Assembly (NCBI GenBank): GCA_947483455.1
Contig: CANKNK010000081.1
Coordinates: 1 to 7,375, forward strand
Direction of reading: 5' to 3'
DNA: 7,375 nucleotides
Source of the DNA: Comamonadaceae bacterium
GTDB lineage: Bacteria; Pseudomonadota; Gammaproteobacteria; Burkholderiales; Burkholderiaceae_C
In this document: positions 5,149 to 7,375 of the stretch, in pieces
How the letters are laid out: each line of letters starts with the position of its first letter
Position numbering within the stretch: the first letter of the stretch is position 1
Notes under the pieces: model-generated
Told to the model about the DNA's origin: nothing
Databases searched by the model: none
The model's input: the letters and a program-made list of their open reading frames with translations, nothing else
Made by a program: the position numbers and the translations under genes

Positions 5149-6804
5149 TTAGCGTTGCTGGTTGGCTTGTTCGCGCAGCAATTGCACGATCTCGCGCGCA
5201 CGCGTGTCCACAATGGCTGCTTCAATGTAGTCTGGCCCTTGCGTGCCCCATTGGCCCTTGCGCACCAGGTCTTGCGCTGCGCGCAAACGTCCTAGCGCCG
5301 CGCTCCAGTCATGCTGTAGTCCATCGGCTTGGGCCTGTGCACGTACGGCCGCCACCGCCCGGCCTTGCGCTTCATAGGCAGCACCCAATGCGCGCCAGGC
5401 ACCTAGGTCGCGCGGGTGGTCCACGGTCCACAGGTGCAAATCGGTGGCCGCGCGGGCCGCATCGTTGGCGCGCACTTGCACTTGGGCGCGCTGCAAAAGT
5501 TCTGCACGCTCCAAAGACATCTCGTTGGCATGGGGCGCACGCACCGGCATCGACAAGCGGGCCAGCGCCTGCGGCAGCTGGTCCTGGCTGAGCGCTATTT
5601 CGGTGTTGAGCAGGCGTACCAAGCGATCCACCAAGGGCGGAACATCGGGCACGCCTGCCAGCTGCGTTAGCAATGCATCGGCCCGATCAAAAGCGCGCAG
5701 CTTGAAGGCGGCCAGTGCCGCGCCATACAAAGCCGCCGCTTGTTGCGCTGCCGTCTTGGTCGCCAAGGCTGCGGGCTGCACATCGGCCTGCCAGCGCTGC
5801 AATCCATCGGCCCCGCTATCGGACAGCACCCGCGCGCGCGCCGCCATGAGCAGCGCTTCCCAGTCGCTTTGCAAGGGCTTGTTGTGGGCCTGTTCCACGC
5901 CGATACGGCTTTGCATATCGGCGATGCGATCGGTGCTCAGTGGATGGCTACGCAGATAAGGAAAACCACCGCTGTCGTTGTTGCGGCTCGATTGCTGCAA
6001 TTTTTCAAACATGGTGACAAAACCTTGCGGGGCAAAACCGGCCTCGCTAGCCAGGCCAAAGCCGGTGCGGTCGGCCTCGCGTTCCATATCGCGCGAGTAG
6101 TTCAGGCTGCTTTGGATTGCAAGTCCCTGGCTGCCCATAATCAAGGCGTTGGCCGCGTCGTAACCGCTGTTGGTGCACTGGTTAAGCGCATTGCAATTGG
6201 ACTGGCTTTTGCTCGCCGCAATCAGGCCCAATATCATGCCGCCAATCATCCAGGGCGTACGGGCCGCGTCTTTGTCCGTCTTGCGGGCGAAATGCCGCTG
6301 TGTCACGTGGCTTAGCTCATGGCCCAAGACCGAGGCCAGTTCGTCGCGGGTTTGGACGATCCCCACCATACCCAGGTACAGGCCGAAATAGCCGCCGGGG
6401 AGTGCAAAAGCATTGATGTCACGTTCACGGGATAAGAGTATTTGCCACGCGAAGGCGTCGTCCAGGTCGGGCCGCAGGTCACCGCGCGCACGTGCCGCCC
6501 TGAGCAGTGGCTGCCATAGGCTTTGTACGTAGTCACTCAGTATGGTGTCGTCAATGTAGTCTGGGTCGCGGTACAGACTGCGCACAATCGAGTCGCCCAA
6601 GCGCCGCTCCGCAGCGGGGGATATCTCCGTGCCATCGCCTAAATCGGGTAGCCCGATGCCCCGGGCAGCGGAAGGCGGCGCCGGGGCGGGGGGGTTGGCG
6701 CAAAGCCCTGCCGCTGGCATATAGCTCGCAGCACTCAGTAATACAGCGAGCAGCCTTCTAGAGAGGGCAGGCAGTGGGGCAGCGCGGCGGCGAGTGCGGG
6801 TCAT
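5149..6804 (-). CDS. bepA: BepA-like M48 zinc metalloprotease with C-terminal helical repeats
   Basis: Predicted periplasmic protease/chaperone for outer-membrane protein quality control (role of E. coli BepA on LptD and the BAM complex). From the ATG at 6804 it has 551 residues, longer than E. coli BepA. An Arg-rich Sec signal peptide (1-36, cleavage likely after LCA) is followed by a Pro/Ala linker, the conserved INAFALPGGY (130-139), the zinc motif HELSH (162-166), the third ligand Glu in MEREAD (E241 with D245), and HP at 287-288. The histidine matches in spacing the BepA regulatory His-switch residue. Residues about 330-540 are Ala/Leu-rich helices resembling TPR repeats (e.g. WRALGAAYEAQGRAVAAV). 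Cys204 and Cys210 in the insert between the zinc motifs could form a disulfide. An ATG at 6828 would add MVPVHHTG before the signal peptide; no Shine-Dalgarno separates the two options. It is divergent from moaC and convergent with the TerC gene. Confidence 0.93.
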   Translation of the reverse strand: MTRTRRRAAPLPALSRRLLAVLLSAASYMPAAGLCANPPAPAPPSAARGIGLPDLGDGTEISPAAERRLGDSIVRSLYRDPDYIDDTILSDYVQSLWQPLLRAARARGDLRPDLDDAFAWQILLSRERDINAFALPGGYFGLYLGMVGIVQTRDELASVLGHELSHVTQRHFARKTDKDAARTPWMIGGMILGLIAASKSQSNCNALNQCTNSGYDAANALIMGSQGLAIQSSLNYSRDMEREADRTGFGLASEAGFAPQGFVTMFEKLQQSSRNNDSGGFPYLRSHPLSTDRIADMQSRIGVEQAHNKPLQSDWEALLMAARARVLSDSGADGLQRWQADVQPAALATKTAAQQAAALYGAALAAFKLRAFDRADALLTQLAGVPDVPPLVDRLVRLLNTEIALSQDQLPQALARLSMPVRAPHANEMSLERAELLQRAQVQVRANDAARAATDLHLWTVDHPRDLGAWRALGAAYEAQGRAVAAVRAQAQADGLQHDWSAALGRLRAAQDLVRKGQWGTQGPDYIEAAIVDTRAREIVQLLREQANQQR

Positions 6805-6854
6805 ACCCGTATGATGCACGGGAACCATGAACGCGCGGTAAATGCCAGCGCTTT

Positions 6855-6883
6855 TTTATTGGCGGCGCGTGGCGCTTTGCCAG
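6855..6883 (-). promoter_or_regulatory. Candidate sigma-70 promoter for the M48 protease gene
   Basis: On the minus strand CTGGCA (6878-6883) and AATAAA (6855-6860) are separated by exactly 17 bases and each match the -35 and -10 consensus at four of six positions. Transcription would begin near 6848, leaving a leader of about 44 bases before the ATG at 6804. This is the best match in the 104-base divergent gap. No sigma-E-type promoter, as drives bepA in E. coli, is apparent. No convincing promoter facing moaC was found. Confidence 0.35.
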
Positions 6884-6908
6884 AAGACTCCACCTTGACA
6901 GACCCACC

Positions 6909-7375
6909 ATGCCCAATCTCACCCATTTCGATACCCAAGGCCAGGCCCATATGGTCGATGTGGCTGGCAAAGCCAGCACCCAGCGCCGCGCGATAGCCAG
7001 CGGCCGTATCCACATGCTGCCAGCAACGCTGGCTTTGATCGAGAGTGGTACAGCCAAAAAAGGCGATGTGCTGGGCATTGCCCGCGTGGCAGCCATCATG
7101 GCGGCCAAAAAAACCAGTGAACTCATTCCTTTGTGCCATCCCTTGGCCTTGACCCATGTATCGGTGGTGTTTGACATCCTGCACGCCGCCACCGATGCGC
7201 AAGGCCATGAGGGTGTGCGCTGCACCGCTACGGTCGAGACGGTGGGGCCCACCGGTGTAGAAATGGAAGCCCTTACCGCCGTGCAGGTGGCACTCCTGAC
7301 GATCTACGATATGTGCAAGGCGGTGGACAGAGGCATGGTGATGCAAGACATCACTTTGCTGGAAAAGCACGGGGG
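6909..7375 (+). CDS. moaC: Cyclic pyranopterin monophosphate synthase MoaC, truncated at right edge
   Basis: Cytosolic enzyme of molybdenum cofactor biosynthesis that converts the MoaA product (3',8-cyclo-7,8-dihydro-GTP) to cyclic pyranopterin monophosphate. The 155 complete codons cover nearly the whole protein, which is usually about 160 residues. Visible hallmarks: [19 protein letters not shown] (16-34), [12 protein letters not shown] (50-61, with K51 at the position of catalytic Lys51 in E. coli), ELIPLCHPL (71-79), [10 protein letters not shown] (116-125) and [13 protein letters not shown] (133-145, with D134 and K137 matching the catalytic Asp128 and Lys131). The window ends just before the usual Gly-Lys-Ser-Gly tail. 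The ATG at 6909 gives the normal N-terminus [11 protein letters not shown], though no clear Shine-Dalgarno precedes it. It is divergent from the M48 protease gene. No molybdenum-cofactor riboswitch is visible upstream. Confidence 0.96.
   Translation, partial: MPNLTHFDTQGQAHMVDVAGKASTQRRAIASGRIHMLPATLALIESGTAKKGDVLGIARVAAIMAAKKTSELIPLCHPLALTHVSVVFDILHAATDAQGHEGVRCTATVETVGPTGVEMEALTAVQVALLTIYDMCKAVDRGMVMQDITLLEKHG

Noticed and set aside
4722..5591. Plus-strand frame of 289 residues running through the TerC gene into the protease gene
   Set aside because: Overlaps the TerC gene in another frame and then runs antisense to the protease; the Arg/Ala/Pro-rich translation is a shadow.
6758..7370. 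Minus-strand frames opposite moaC
   Set aside because: moaC on the plus strand has all catalytic motifs; the opposite frames have none.

Overview
The window looks like ordinary core chromosome from a GC-rich betaproteobacterium, most likely Burkholderiales and probably Comamonadaceae (Rhodoferax/Polaromonas-like). This taxonomic guess rests on the protein flavour (CbbA-type class II aldolase, PykA-type pyruvate kinase, a DUF3717/DUF1289 protein, a riboswitch-linked TerC/YjbE protein) and on gene order. It was not tested by any search. I see no mobile element, CRISPR array, tRNA, rRNA or sign of recent transfer.

Left block, minus strand (positions 4107 down to 1): five genes read leftward. 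They are a small DUF3717+DUF1289 protein, nudJ (Nudix phosphatase), mnmA (tRNA 2-thiouridylase), pyk (pyruvate kinase) and the N-terminal part of fba (class II fructose-bisphosphate aldolase, cut by the window edge). Gaps are 28, 90, 71 and 133 bases, so co-transcription is possible. The last gap holds a candidate promoter and a three-part 11-bp-periodic repeat just upstream of fba, so fba may also be controlled separately. nudJ-mnmA is the same neighbour pair found in E. coli. pyk and fba are two glycolytic/gluconeogenic enzymes side by side.

Centre, plus strand (about 4211 to 5118): a yybP-ykoY (manganese-sensing) riboswitch precedes a TerC/YjbE-family membrane protein. The aptamer signature is very clear: the GGGGAGTAGC strand, the TCGTCAAT strand and the GCAAGACCTTC strand occur in order with matching helices. 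The likely logic is that high Mn2+ switches on a membrane metal exporter. The start is a GTG at 4408 with a good ribosome-binding site. A longer reading frame from an ATG at 4285 would begin inside the aptamer and is rejected.

Right block: a BepA-like M48 metalloprotease with a Sec signal peptide and a C-terminal helical repeat region lies on the minus strand, convergent with the TerC gene. Divergent from it, on the plus strand, begins moaC (molybdenum cofactor biosynthesis), cut by the right edge. The 104-base gap between these two carries a candidate sigma-70 promoter for the protease.

The most notable items are the manganese riboswitch with its Asp-rich TerC partner, a pyruvate kinase whose residues predict potassium-independent activity, the 11-bp-phased operator-like repeat before fba, and an uncharacterised two-domain cysteine-motif protein heading the nudJ-mnmA block. 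I found no convincing previously undescribed system.
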